Assembly (NCBI GenBank): GCA_003555185.1
Contig: PWFZ01000326.1
Coordinates: forward strand, 1 to 5,116
Source of the DNA: Balneolaceae bacterium
Lineage (GTDB): Bacteria > Bacteroidota > Rhodothermia > Balneolales > Balneolaceae
Direction: 5' to 3'
Length of the DNA stretch: 5,116 bases
The notes under the pieces were generated by a model that saw only the letters and a list, made by a program, of their open reading frames with translations, searched no databases and was not told the DNA's origin. Positions 1 to 5,116 of this stretch are shown here, one piece after another. Made by a program: the position numbers and the translations under genes. Position 1 is the first letter of the stretch. Each line of letters opens with the position of its first letter.

Positions 1-1315
1 CCGGCATCAGTTCAATTGCGTTTACTCCAAGTCGTTCTAAATAGCCAAGTGTATCAGCCAGCTGCTCGAATGAACTTTCTTCGAGAAAGTCACGAAGTAC
101 CATTTCGTAAATCACCAGATCTTCTTTTGCAGGACGCTCAAAATCGGTGACTTGCCACTCATAGGCCTCCCTGCCCGGTTCAATAACCGTTACGTCGTGG
201 GTTGTTAGGCCGGTGGGATATTCCGGTAAATTCGGGTAGATATTTTCAGGAATAAAGCCATCATTATTTGGATCAAGGATCAATTCTGAAAATGGATCTG
301 CAACCCTGGTTTCACCTTCCACAAAGTATTGGAAAGTATAGATGTCACCCGGATTCAGTCCGTCAATTTCCAGCCAGAAATGAGCTTGTTCCGGTCCTGA
401 CTCGTCCAGCTTCATAAAATACTCTTCACTGATTTCCCAGTTGTTAAAGCTGCCTATCACATAAACGAAATCCTTTGAAGGGGCAAACAGTGAGAGTGTA
501 ACTTTTCCGGGGTCTGACTCATCGTACGTAATCCCATCTTCGATACCTGATGGCCGTGCCTGACGAACCAGTTCAGGGTTAACACGTACATTCAGAGAGT
601 CTCTTGCAATGGCACCTTCTGCATCTTCAGCCTCAACAAAAAACTGAGTTTGACCCGATGTGTTCACCTGATAGGTTGTTTCAAGTGTATCAGAATCTGA
701 GGTTGTTGCTATTTGATTTGAGCCTTCAAAAAGCGTGATTGATGATAATGTAGAACTGCTCCCTGATGTACCAATTATCTGGAAGTCAATATTTTCTCCG
801 GCAGTTGCAAAGTATGGATTCGGTGGTGTTACGGATGGGCTGTTAAACCGAACGGCTACCTCATCTTCGTAGAGATCAATAAACAGATCTTCAGACTGCA
901 AACCGCCGTCACTGCTTCTAAATACCATTGCGAGCTGTAACACGCGGTCTTCAGACTCAGGCATTTCGTAATAATCTCTGATATTTTCAATCTCGAGTTC
1001 CCAGCGATTATCGCCAAGCGGTGATAAACGAGCTTTGGGTAAGTTTTCGGTCCAGGATGCAATTACATACTGCCAGTCTCCTGTATTTTTATCAGATTCA
1101 GATAAGATAACACCGGTATGGGCGTAAACTTCCCCATTATACCCTTCCAGATCATTTCGGTCTGCTTCGGAAGCATCAAAAATGATGGTTATAGGTTCAT
1201 TTTCCGATGGAAAAGCTGGGTCCGTTTCTATAACCTGAGCAATTGCAGAGCTTAAAGGAAAGAATAGAAAAAGAGCTAAGAGAACACTAGTAATGGTAAT
1301 TTGAGAGTACTTCAT
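1..1315 (-). CDS. Secreted GH13 alpha-amylase-family glycoside hydrolase, N-terminal part (3' end beyond window)
   Basis: The frame is open from ATG at 1315-1313 to the left edge: 438 residues with no stop. Residues 1-26 form a Sec signal peptide (hydrophobic core VLLALFLFFPL, probable cleavage after AIA). Residues 28-155 form an N-terminal beta-rich module (VYAHTGVI near 63-70, VFRSSDGG near 131-138, FIDLYED near 145-151) like those preceding some Bacteroidota GH13 enzymes. Residues about 160-245 look like an Ig-like spacer. Residues about 265-350 are a CBM48-type E-set domain (VYVIGSFNNW at 284-293, ADPFSE at 339-344). The catalytic barrel begins near 399 with LVIYEMVLRDF and GVNAIELMP, the first two beta strands of GH13. 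The catalytic Asp/Glu/Asp lie outside, so amylase, pullulanase or branching-type specificity cannot be decided. It probably acts on alpha-glucans outside the cytoplasm. It lies 3 nt after the lacI-type gene, in the same frame, with no Shine-Dalgarno sequence, suggesting translational coupling. Confidence 0.9.
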   Translation of the reverse strand, partial: MKYSQITITSVLLALFLFFPLSSAIAQVIETDPAFPSENEPITIIFDASEADRNDLEGYNGEVYAHTGVILSESDKNTGDWQYVIASWTENLPKARLSPLGDNRWELEIENIRDYYEMPESEDRVLQLAMVFRSSDGGLQSEDLFIDLYEDEVAVRFNSPSVTPPNPYFATAGENIDFQIIGTSGSSSTLSSITLFEGSNQIATTSDSDTLETTYQVNTSGQTQFFVEAEDAEGAIARDSLNVRVNPELVRQARPSGIEDGITYDESDPGKVTLSLFAPSKDFVYVIGSFNNWEISEEYFMKLDESGPEQAHFWLEIDGLNPGDIYTFQYFVEGETRVADPFSELILDPNNDGFIPENIYPNLPEYPTGLTTHDVTVIEPGREAYEWQVTDFERPAKEDLVIYEMVLRDFLEESSFEQLADTLGYLERLGVNAIELMP

Positions 1316-1318
1316 TTA

Positions 1319-2332
1319 TTAAACGGGGTCATGCTGTGATACCGGTTCCGATGATGACCGGAGGATAAGTTCAGGTTTATATATTGTTTTTGAAGGAGAA
1401 AGCCTTGGATTTTCAATTCTTGATAATAAACTTTCAGTAGCCCTGGTACCCATTTCGTACATGGGTTGGTGAACCGTTGAAAGTCCAACATATTTAGCGA
1501 TTGTTAAATTATCGTAGCTAATAATTGGAATGTTAATACCTTTCTCTTCCATTGCCTTTAATGCACCAATGGCTTTAATGTCGGATGCACAAATACAAGC
1601 TTCAGGAAGAGGTTTAATTTCAAGTATTTTTTTCATCGCCTCATAGCCGCTTTTTTCGGTAAATCCATCACGAGACATATCATCACCACGTTGAATCAGA
1701 TTTTTATCCAATTCAATGGATGCGCTCTTTAAAGCCTTTTTATACCCTTTCAATCGGTCTTTCACAGGAATTGCAGAAGCGGCTGCTGTAAGATTCGCTA
1801 TACGTGTATATCCTTTATCAATAAAATATTTTGTAGCCAGATAGGAGCCTTCAATGTTATCAACGGCAACTGAGTCGAAACCATGATATGAATCGTCAAT
1901 GACAGATATTGGAACATCGAAACGCTCAATAGATTCCCATTGTTCCTTACTGAAGTGGAGAGAAACAAAAATATATCCGTCAGCCCATTGCCTTTTTAGC
2001 TGGTACTCAACTTGTTCGAATGCGTCACCATTAGCCATTACATGAACAATATTAAGCTCGAAATTTTTGGCCGTTAGTTTGTCCTGAATAGCGCCTAAAA
2101 TTTCCATGAAGAAGTGATTCGACATAATTGGAACAAACATCATAATGCTGTTCTTCTTCTTCCGTGCCAACCCCTGAGCAAATACCTGTGGGTGATAGCC
2201 TAATTCATCGGCAAGTGCTAAAACCTTATCACGGGTACTTTTTTTAACTTGTCCTTTATCATTAAATACTCTTGAAACGGTAGCGATACTTACACCGGCT
2301 GCCTGAGCTATATCGTAAATTGTTTTAGGCAA
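1319..2332 (-). CDS. LacI/GalR-family transcriptional regulator, TTG start
   Basis: This 337-residue protein has the usual LacI-family length and layout. The N-terminal helix-turn-helix covers residues 4-24 (TIYDIAQAAGVSIATVSRVF, with the family's AxxAGVSxxTVSRV signature). The hinge helix at 48-57 (PQVFAQGLAR) keeps the leucine (L55) that inserts into the central CpG of LacI-type operators. Residues about 62-330 form the periplasmic-binding-protein-like effector domain, with SYDNL, STVHQP and MG near the C-terminus as in sugar-responsive members. The start codon is TTG at 2332-2330. An in-frame TAA at 2356-2354 lies upstream with no ATG between, and the protein starts MPKTIYDIA as expected, so TTG is well supported. 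No clear Shine-Dalgarno sequence precedes it. The effector is probably a sugar, inferred from the adjacent GH13 gene; the sequence does not identify it. The likely target is the palindrome at 3069-3084. Confidence 0.95.
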   Translation of the reverse strand: MPKTIYDIAQAAGVSIATVSRVFNDKGQVKKSTRDKVLALADELGYHPQVFAQGLARKKKNSIMMFVPIMSNHFFMEILGAIQDKLTAKNFELNIVHVMANGDAFEQVEYQLKRQWADGYIFVSLHFSKEQWESIERFDVPISVIDDSYHGFDSVAVDNIEGSYLATKYFIDKGYTRIANLTAAASAIPVKDRLKGYKKALKSASIELDKNLIQRGDDMSRDGFTEKSGYEAMKKILEIKPLPEACICASDIKAIGALKAMEEKGINIPIISYDNLTIAKYVGLSTVHQPMYEMGTRATESLLSRIENPRLSPSKTIYKPELILRSSSEPVSQHDPV

Positions 2333-2401
2333 AATTATATTATTGAATTTCTGTTATACACTATACCGGAAAACATAAGACAGAATGCTGAAAAAAGGTT
2401 A
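2333..2401 (-). promoter_or_regulatory. Leader and probable promoter region of the lacI-type gene
   Basis: This AT-rich gap between the upstream terminator and the regulator gene must hold any dedicated promoter for the lacI-GH13 pair. On the minus strand it contains TATGTTTT (2376-2369), one mismatch from the Bacteroidota -7 consensus TAnnTTTG. It also has TATAAC and, directly at the start codon, TATAATTTTG, which contains both TATAAT and a perfect TAnnTTTG. None has a convincing upstream -33/-35 partner at normal spacing, and the perfect match would place the transcript start inside the coding region. The exact promoter is therefore not assigned. Confidence 0.35.
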
Positions 2402-2445
2402 CATAAAAAAATAAAGGTGGACAACACATGTGTATTGCCCACCTT
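2402..2445 (-). terminator. Rho-independent terminator after the lipoprotein gene
   Basis: An inverted repeat pairs 2414-2428 with 2431-2445. A 7-bp outer stem (AAGGTGG/CCACCTT) is followed inwards by two 3-bp stems, separated by single mismatches. Read on the minus strand the stem is followed by a T-rich run (TATTTTTTTATG), as expected for intrinsic termination of a leftward transcript. The stem starts 32 nt after the lipoprotein stop codon. The plus-strand side lacks a T-tract, so termination should act mainly on leftward transcripts. It separates the lipoprotein transcript from the lacI-GH13 unit. Confidence 0.85.
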
Positions 2446-2477
2446 AAATCATTAAACATCAATAAAATAAGGAAAGC

Positions 2478-2987
2478 TTATTCAGCAGGCTCGTCTCCCC
2501 ATTCGTCAAGAGTAGACTCACCGCTTTCAACTTCAACAACTCTGTTGTCTCCGGCTTCCCATTCTCCACCGTCCCATCCTTCAGCGATAAAGTTAGAGAA
2601 ATATTTGTACTCCATAGTTCCTGCTGGAACAACAACTCCGCTAGAAGCCGGAAAATCTTCCGCATCTTCCATAAGAGTCAATTCTAAATCTTCTGCTGTA
2701 CCCGGCTCTTGCCATGTAAGCTCTCCAAATTCACCTGCAGCAAATACAGTGTAATCATCCGGATCAAATCCTTCGAGATCTGTCAAGTCAACTACAAAAG
2801 TAAAGGTATCACCACCTTCTACATCAACTGTTAGTCCATAATAAGTTGATTCTACTTCTTCAGTTCCGTTGTCGTCACCATTGTCGATGTCGTCGAGTCC
2901 ACCTGTTGGTGTATCGTCGCCACAAGCAAAAAGTGCCAAAGATGCAAAGACAGCGATAGCCATCATTAAATATTTATTAAGCTTCAT
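2478..2987 (-). CDS. Acidic lipoprotein with starch-binding-like (CBM20/CBM48-type) domain
   Basis: This 169-residue protein starts at an ATG preceded by a good ribosome binding site. Residues 1-21 are a lipoprotein signal peptide (charged MKLNK, hydrophobic core, lipobox LFAC with Cys22 as the lipidated residue). Residues 23-46 are a low-complexity, strongly acidic linker (GDDTPTGG, DDIDNGDDNGTEE). Acid-rich residues just after the cysteine resemble the surface-export signal of Bacteroidota lipoproteins, so the protein may face outward; this is inference. Residues about 50-153 look like one compact beta-sandwich of the starch-binding E-set/CBM20 type: VFAAGEFG (81-88), W92 with EPG (94-96), PAGTMEYKYF (121-130), WDGGEWE (138-144) and NR (148-149), the order in which aromatic sugar-binding residues and the YKYF...WE..NR pattern occur in such modules. 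No catalytic domain is present. The neighbouring GH13 and lacI-type genes support a glucan-binding role. A SusE/F-like accessory protein is an alternative. The exact family is not certain. Confidence 0.85.
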   Translation of the reverse strand: MKLNKYLMMAIAVFASLALFACGDDTPTGGLDDIDNGDDNGTEEVESTYYGLTVDVEGGDTFTFVVDLTDLEGFDPDDYTVFAAGEFGELTWQEPGTAEDLELTLMEDAEDFPASSGVVVPAGTMEYKYFSNFIAEGWDGGEWEAGDNRVVEVESGESTLDEWGDEPAE

Positions 2988-2994
2988 AATGTAA

Positions 2995-2999
2995 CTCCT
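2995..2999 (-). promoter_or_regulatory. Shine-Dalgarno site of the lipoprotein gene
   Basis: On the minus strand AGGAG lies 7 nt upstream of the ATG at 2987-2985. It is the only clear Shine-Dalgarno sequence among the four gene starts that can be examined or inferred in the window, and it fixes the start of the lipoprotein. It suggests this gene is translated more strongly than the regulator, which uses TTG without such a site. Confidence 0.75.
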
Positions 3000-3020
3000 G
3001 TTGGTTTATTTATTGTTTTG

Positions 3021-3054
3021 TAAAAATAGTTTGCCTCACACTCGTCAAAGCAAA
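3021..3054 (-). promoter_or_regulatory. Candidate promoter of the lipoprotein gene
   Basis: On the minus strand TATTTTTA (3028-3021) is one mismatch from the Bacteroidota -7 consensus TAnnTTTG. TTTG at 3054-3051 lies 22 nt upstream, slightly longer than the usual 19-21 nt to the -33 element. A TTGACG (3048-3043), close to a classical -35 box, also lies upstream, but only 14 nt before TATTTT. A start near 3014 would leave a leader of about 27 nt containing the Shine-Dalgarno site. The elements are imperfect, so this is a candidate only. Confidence 0.4.
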
Positions 3055-3067
3055 TTATTGCCAATAA
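3055..3067. repeat. Small inverted repeat TTATTG-C-CAATAA beside the operator
   Basis: A perfect 6-bp inverted repeat with a 1-bp centre lies 1 bp from the 16-bp palindrome, between it and the candidate promoter. It could be a second protein-binding site or chance symmetry in AT-rich DNA. It does not share the central CG of the larger site. Confidence 0.4.
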
Positions 3068-3068
3068 C

Positions 3069-3084
3069 ATGTAAGCGCTTACAT
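3069..3084. promoter_or_regulatory. LacI/GalR-type operator palindrome
   Basis: ATGTAAGCGCTTACAT is a perfect 16-bp palindrome centred on CG. Its inner 14 bp, TGTAAGCGCTTACA, fit the general LacI/GalR-family operator pattern (symmetry around a central CpG) and also the Gram-positive cre consensus recognised by the family member CcpA. The regulator encoded at 1319-2332 keeps the hinge leucine that recognises such a centre. The site lies 82 bp upstream of the lipoprotein start and upstream of its candidate promoter. Binding by this regulator is inferred from motif type and proximity. Confidence 0.75.
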
Positions 3085-3232
3085 AAGATTGGGATAATAC
3101 TAACAAATATCAACAGAAGAATTCAAAAAGTGTTGCACAAACGTAGATATATGCAAGCCTTTCGGGCTTAACTACAACCGGTTTAAAAGAAAATGGTATA
3201 ATATGCTGAAATGTAAACTGAATTCATCAACT

Positions 3233-4468
3233 TCAGACATTCTCAGTCTCTCTTTCCTCTCCGTAATTTTTTGTCACATAATCATCTAAAATTCTACGGA
3301 ATTCTTTACCAATTCCTTCACCTTTTAGTGTAGTGAAATGCTCACCATCCACATATACGGGAGCTTTGGGCTCCTCAAACGTTCCGGGCAGTGATATACC
3401 AATATTTGCATGACGTGATTCTCCGGGGCCGTTTACAATACAACCCATTACAGCTACATCCATCTCCTCTACACCGGGATAGATTTCTCTCCAAACCGGC
3501 ATCGTTTCTAAAATATAGTTTTGTATATCATCAGCCAGCTCCTGAAAATATGTGCTCTTTGTTCTTCCACAACCCGGACACGATGTTACCTGTGGAATAA
3601 AGCTTCTGATTCCGAGTGATTGTAGTATCTGCTGACAGATCCGAACTTCTTCTGCCCTGTCGGCTCCCGGCATCGGAGTTAGAGACACGCGTAACGTATC
3701 ACCAATTCCGTGTTGTAAAAGAACTGCAAGAGCCACTGAACTGGCAACGGTACCTTTCATTCCCATTCCGGCTTCGGTAAGTCCCAAATGAAGCGGGTAT
3801 TTTAAATCATTGGCAATTCGCTGATAAACGTTGATGAGGTCCTGAACACCGGACATTTTACAGCTAACAATAATCTTATTGGATGGAAGGCCCACATCTT
3901 CAGCCAGCGCTGTTGATCGCCGGGCACTTTCAACCATCGTATCGAGCATTACCTCTTTGGATGATTTCGGTTTGGCACGTTCATTGTTCTCATCCATATA
4001 CTGAGCGAGAAGCTGTTGATCCAGCGACCCCCAGTTTACGCCAATACGAACAGGCTTATCATATTTAATGGCCTGCTCAACTATAGTGCAAAAGTTTTCA
4101 TCCCGCGTTTTTGTACCCGTATTCCCGGGGTTGATGCGAAATTTAGCCAACGATTTCGCCATTTCGGGATACTTGGTCAGTAATTTATGACCGTTGTAGT
4201 GGAAATCACCAATAATCGGGACAGTTACGCCACGATTGATCAGCTTCTCTTTGATGTAAGGCACAGCCTTGGCGGAAGCATCATTGTTTACGGTAATTCT
4301 TACCAGTTCCGATCCGGCCTGATGAAGATGATCAATCTGTTTAACAGTATCATCGATATCAGCGGTGTCTGTATTGGTCATGGATTGAACAACGATGGGA
4401 TTACCACCTCCTACCGGCACTCCGCCCACGTTAACTTCGATTGATTCTCTTCGGGAAATTGGATTCAT
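3233..4468 (-). CDS. ispG: 4-hydroxy-3-methylbut-2-en-1-yl diphosphate synthase (IspG/GcpE)
   Basis: IspG is the cytoplasmic [4Fe-4S] enzyme that reductively converts methylerythritol cyclodiphosphate to HMBPP, the penultimate step of the MEP isoprenoid pathway. The protein has 411 residues. The N-terminal TIM barrel (about 5-285) shows [10 protein letters not shown] (26-35), GDFHYN (87-92), RINPGNTG (111-118), [11 protein letters not shown] (140-150) and LGLTEAGMG (228-236). The C-terminal domain carries the cluster ligands Cys297 and Cys300 (CPGCGRT), Cys343 and Glu350 (GCIVNGPGE). All four expected ligands are present, so it should be active. The length and the [14 protein letters not shown] insertion match the alphaproteobacterial-type two-domain form, longer than E. 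coli IspG (372) but lacking the large middle domain of classical Bacteroidota. The ATG is the first possible start, because an in-frame TAA lies one codon upstream at 4474-4472. No Shine-Dalgarno sequence is seen. The upstream rhomboid gene ends 171 nt away; co-transcription is possible. Confidence 0.97.
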   Translation of the reverse strand: MNPISRRESIEVNVGGVPVGGGNPIVVQSMTNTDTADIDDTVKQIDHLHQAGSELVRITVNNDASAKAVPYIKEKLINRGVTVPIIGDFHYNGHKLLTKYPEMAKSLAKFRINPGNTGTKTRDENFCTIVEQAIKYDKPVRIGVNWGSLDQQLLAQYMDENNERAKPKSSKEVMLDTMVESARRSTALAEDVGLPSNKIIVSCKMSGVQDLINVYQRIANDLKYPLHLGLTEAGMGMKGTVASSVALAVLLQHGIGDTLRVSLTPMPGADRAEEVRICQQILQSLGIRSFIPQVTSCPGCGRTKSTYFQELADDIQNYILETMPVWREIYPGVEEMDVAVMGCIVNGPGESRHANIGISLPGTFEEPKAPVYVDGEHFTTLKGEGIGKEFRRILDDYVTKNYGEERETENV

Positions 4469-4565
4469 ATTTTATACTATTTTTAGAGCAACTTATATTG
4501 TAAGAAAAATTGAAATTAACCGATAAACGTTCAGATTAACGACCTGAATATTTCCGATCTTTTCC

Positions 4566-4631
4566 GTCCCGACAGCAGTCGGGATGTCAGCGTCAAATAA
4601 AACGCTGTCAAATCCTGTAGGTGCTGACAGG
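4566..4631. repeat. Cluster of three palindromes between the rhomboid gene and ispG
   Basis: Three hairpins sit within 66 bp. The first is TCCCGAC-AGCA-GTCGGGA (4567-4573 with 4578-4584, plus a possible wobble pair at 4566/4585). The second is CAGCGT/ACGCTG (4588-4593 with 4602-4607, 8-nt loop). The third is CCTGT/ACAGG (4614-4618 with 4627-4631). The cluster ends 8 nt from the rhomboid stop codon. None is followed by a T-tract on either strand, so it is not a standard intrinsic terminator. The GACAGC/GTCAGC words recur in both orientations and allow alternative pairing, for example 4585-4591 with 4623-4629. It resembles the dispersed REP-like palindromes of this phylum. A regulatory leader or mRNA-stabilising structure is an alternative. 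Confidence 0.6.
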
Positions 4632-4639
4632 TTTAGGAA

Positions 4640-5116
4640 TTAATTCTTTTTACTGAGCTCAAATAATTTCTTTTTCTCTTCTGCAGTAAGACCATCATAC
4701 CCTTTTTTAGAAATTTTTTCCAAAATATCATCCAGCTCAGACAGTTCTGATTCCTCCATAATTTCTACATCACTTACAGAGTGCATATTCTTGTTAGGCT
4801 TTCTCTTTTTGGGTTGTGATGGCTTGTTCCACAACCTTTCAATGGGACGTACCCAACTGCTTAAATCATATCCTTTATAATGGGCGCTCACCAATAAATA
4901 ACCAACTCCGGCACCACCAAGGTGAACCAGTCGGGCTACATTATCACCTGCTCCGATGAACAACAAGTCAAAAGCAATAAGTCCTGCAATAACAAATCGT
5001 GCCTCAATGGGTGGAAGCAGAAAAAGCATAATGGGCGTTCGGGGGAACAGATAACCGAAAGCTACCATGATCCCGAATACTGCACCGGATGCGCCAATAA
5101 CCAAATTCGCACCAAA
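4640..5116 (-). CDS. Rhomboid-family intramembrane serine protease, C-terminal part (5' end beyond window)
   Basis: The frame is open to the right edge, giving 158 visible residues. The visible TTG at 5104 is an internal Leu codon, not the start, because FGAN precedes it in frame and the family's first three or so membrane helices are missing. The catalytic serine lies in GASGAVFG (fragment residue 10) at the start of a membrane helix (about 7-25). A second helix spans about 41-56 (FVIAGLIAFDLLFIGA). The catalytic histidine is in VHLGGAGVGYLL (residue 65) in a third helix (about 60-80). Both dyad residues are kept, so the protease should be active on membrane substrates, which are unknown. 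A basic, hydrophilic cytoplasmic tail follows. It ends at 124-158 with DDILEKISKKGYDGLTAEEK and LF, a pattern I associate with the DUF6576-type tail of Bacteroidota-group rhomboids. The neighbouring ispG gives no functional clue. Confidence 0.9.
   Translation of the reverse strand, partial: FGANLVIGASGAVFGIMVAFGYLFPRTPIMLFLLPPIEARFVIAGLIAFDLLFIGAGDNVARLVHLGGAGVGYLLVSAHYKGYDLSSWVRPIERLWNKPSQPKKRKPNKNMHSVSDVEIMEESELSELDDILEKISKKGYDGLTAEEKKKLFELSKKN

Noticed and set aside
856..1062. Minus-strand 68-codon frame inside the GH13 gene
   Set aside because: It overlaps the GH13 coding frame in another phase; the GH13 frame shows a signal peptide and recognisable domains throughout.
2459..2665. Minus-strand 68-codon frame overlapping the end of the lipoprotein gene
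   Set aside because: An out-of-phase frame with no ribosome binding site, overlapping a supported gene.
2428..2754. Plus-strand open frame of 108 codons opposite the lipoprotein gene
   Set aside because: It is Ser/Pro/Thr-rich as expected for the antisense of an acidic, codon-biased gene, resembles no family I know, and starts inside the terminator stem. The minus-strand lipoprotein has a signal peptide and ribosome binding site.
3155..3169. Hairpin AAGCC/GGCTT downstream of ispG as a terminator
   Set aside because: Only a 5-bp stem with a 5-nt loop, and no T-tract follows on the minus strand. It may form but is not a convincing terminator.
3177..3184. AACCGGTT palindrome as a second LacI-type operator
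   Set aside because: Only 8 bp of symmetry, and the flanks match neither each other nor the 16-bp operator. Such words are expected by chance.
3391..4444. Three short plus-strand open frames opposite ispG (3391-3600, 3883-4068, 4187-4444)
   Set aside because: Antisense shadows of a strongly conserved ispG; no start signals or recognisable domains.
4566..4631. CRISPR-like array or attachment site
   Set aside because: The three hairpins differ from each other in sequence and are not direct repeats with spacers. No cas, integrase or transposase gene is present.
5102..5104. TTG as the start codon of the rhomboid gene
   Set aside because: The frame stays open to the window edge (FGAN precedes it) and this point is in the middle of the rhomboid core, two codons before the GxSG motif, so the true start lies outside the window.

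Overview
All five genes lie on the minus strand, so the window is transcribed from right to left. The organism looks like a free-living, probably marine or halophilic, member of the Bacteroidota/Balneolota/Rhodothermota group. The signs are: a rhomboid protein with a C-terminal tail of the kind common in that group, a very acidic lipoprotein with an acid-rich stretch right after its lipidated cysteine, a GH13 enzyme with a long multi-domain N-terminus, AT-rich leaders mostly without Shine-Dalgarno sequences, and an intergenic cluster of palindromes. The placement is inference. The IspG form argues for Balneolota/Rhodothermota rather than classical Bacteroidota, which usually carry a longer three-domain IspG.

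Reading in the direction of transcription (right to left): 5116-4640 is the C-terminal part of a rhomboid intramembrane serine protease, cut by the window edge. 4635-4566 is a compact cluster of three palindromes. 4468-3233 is a complete ispG (isoprenoid biosynthesis, MEP pathway). 3232-2988 is a regulatory gap with a perfect 16-bp LacI-type operator palindrome and a candidate promoter. 2987-2478 encodes a small acidic lipoprotein with a starch-binding-like beta-sandwich domain. 2445-2402 is a rho-independent terminator. 2332-1319 is a LacI/GalR-family regulator with a TTG start. 1315-1 is the N-terminal 438 residues of a secreted GH13 (alpha-amylase family) enzyme, cut by the left edge.

The left half reads as a small alpha-glucan utilisation locus: a probable glucan-binding surface lipoprotein, a LacI-type regulator and a secreted GH13 enzyme. 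The regulator and enzyme genes are 3 nt apart and in the same reading frame (TAA TAA ATG), so they are probably co-transcribed and translationally coupled. The operator-like palindrome upstream of the lipoprotein gene is the best candidate target of the regulator. The right half (rhomboid, ispG) is housekeeping and seems functionally unrelated.

No mobile element, CRISPR array, tRNA or rRNA was recognised. No clearly new multi-gene system is evident. The observations most worth a check are the operator and its unusual upstream position, the lipoprotein, the palindrome cluster before ispG, and the lacI start region.
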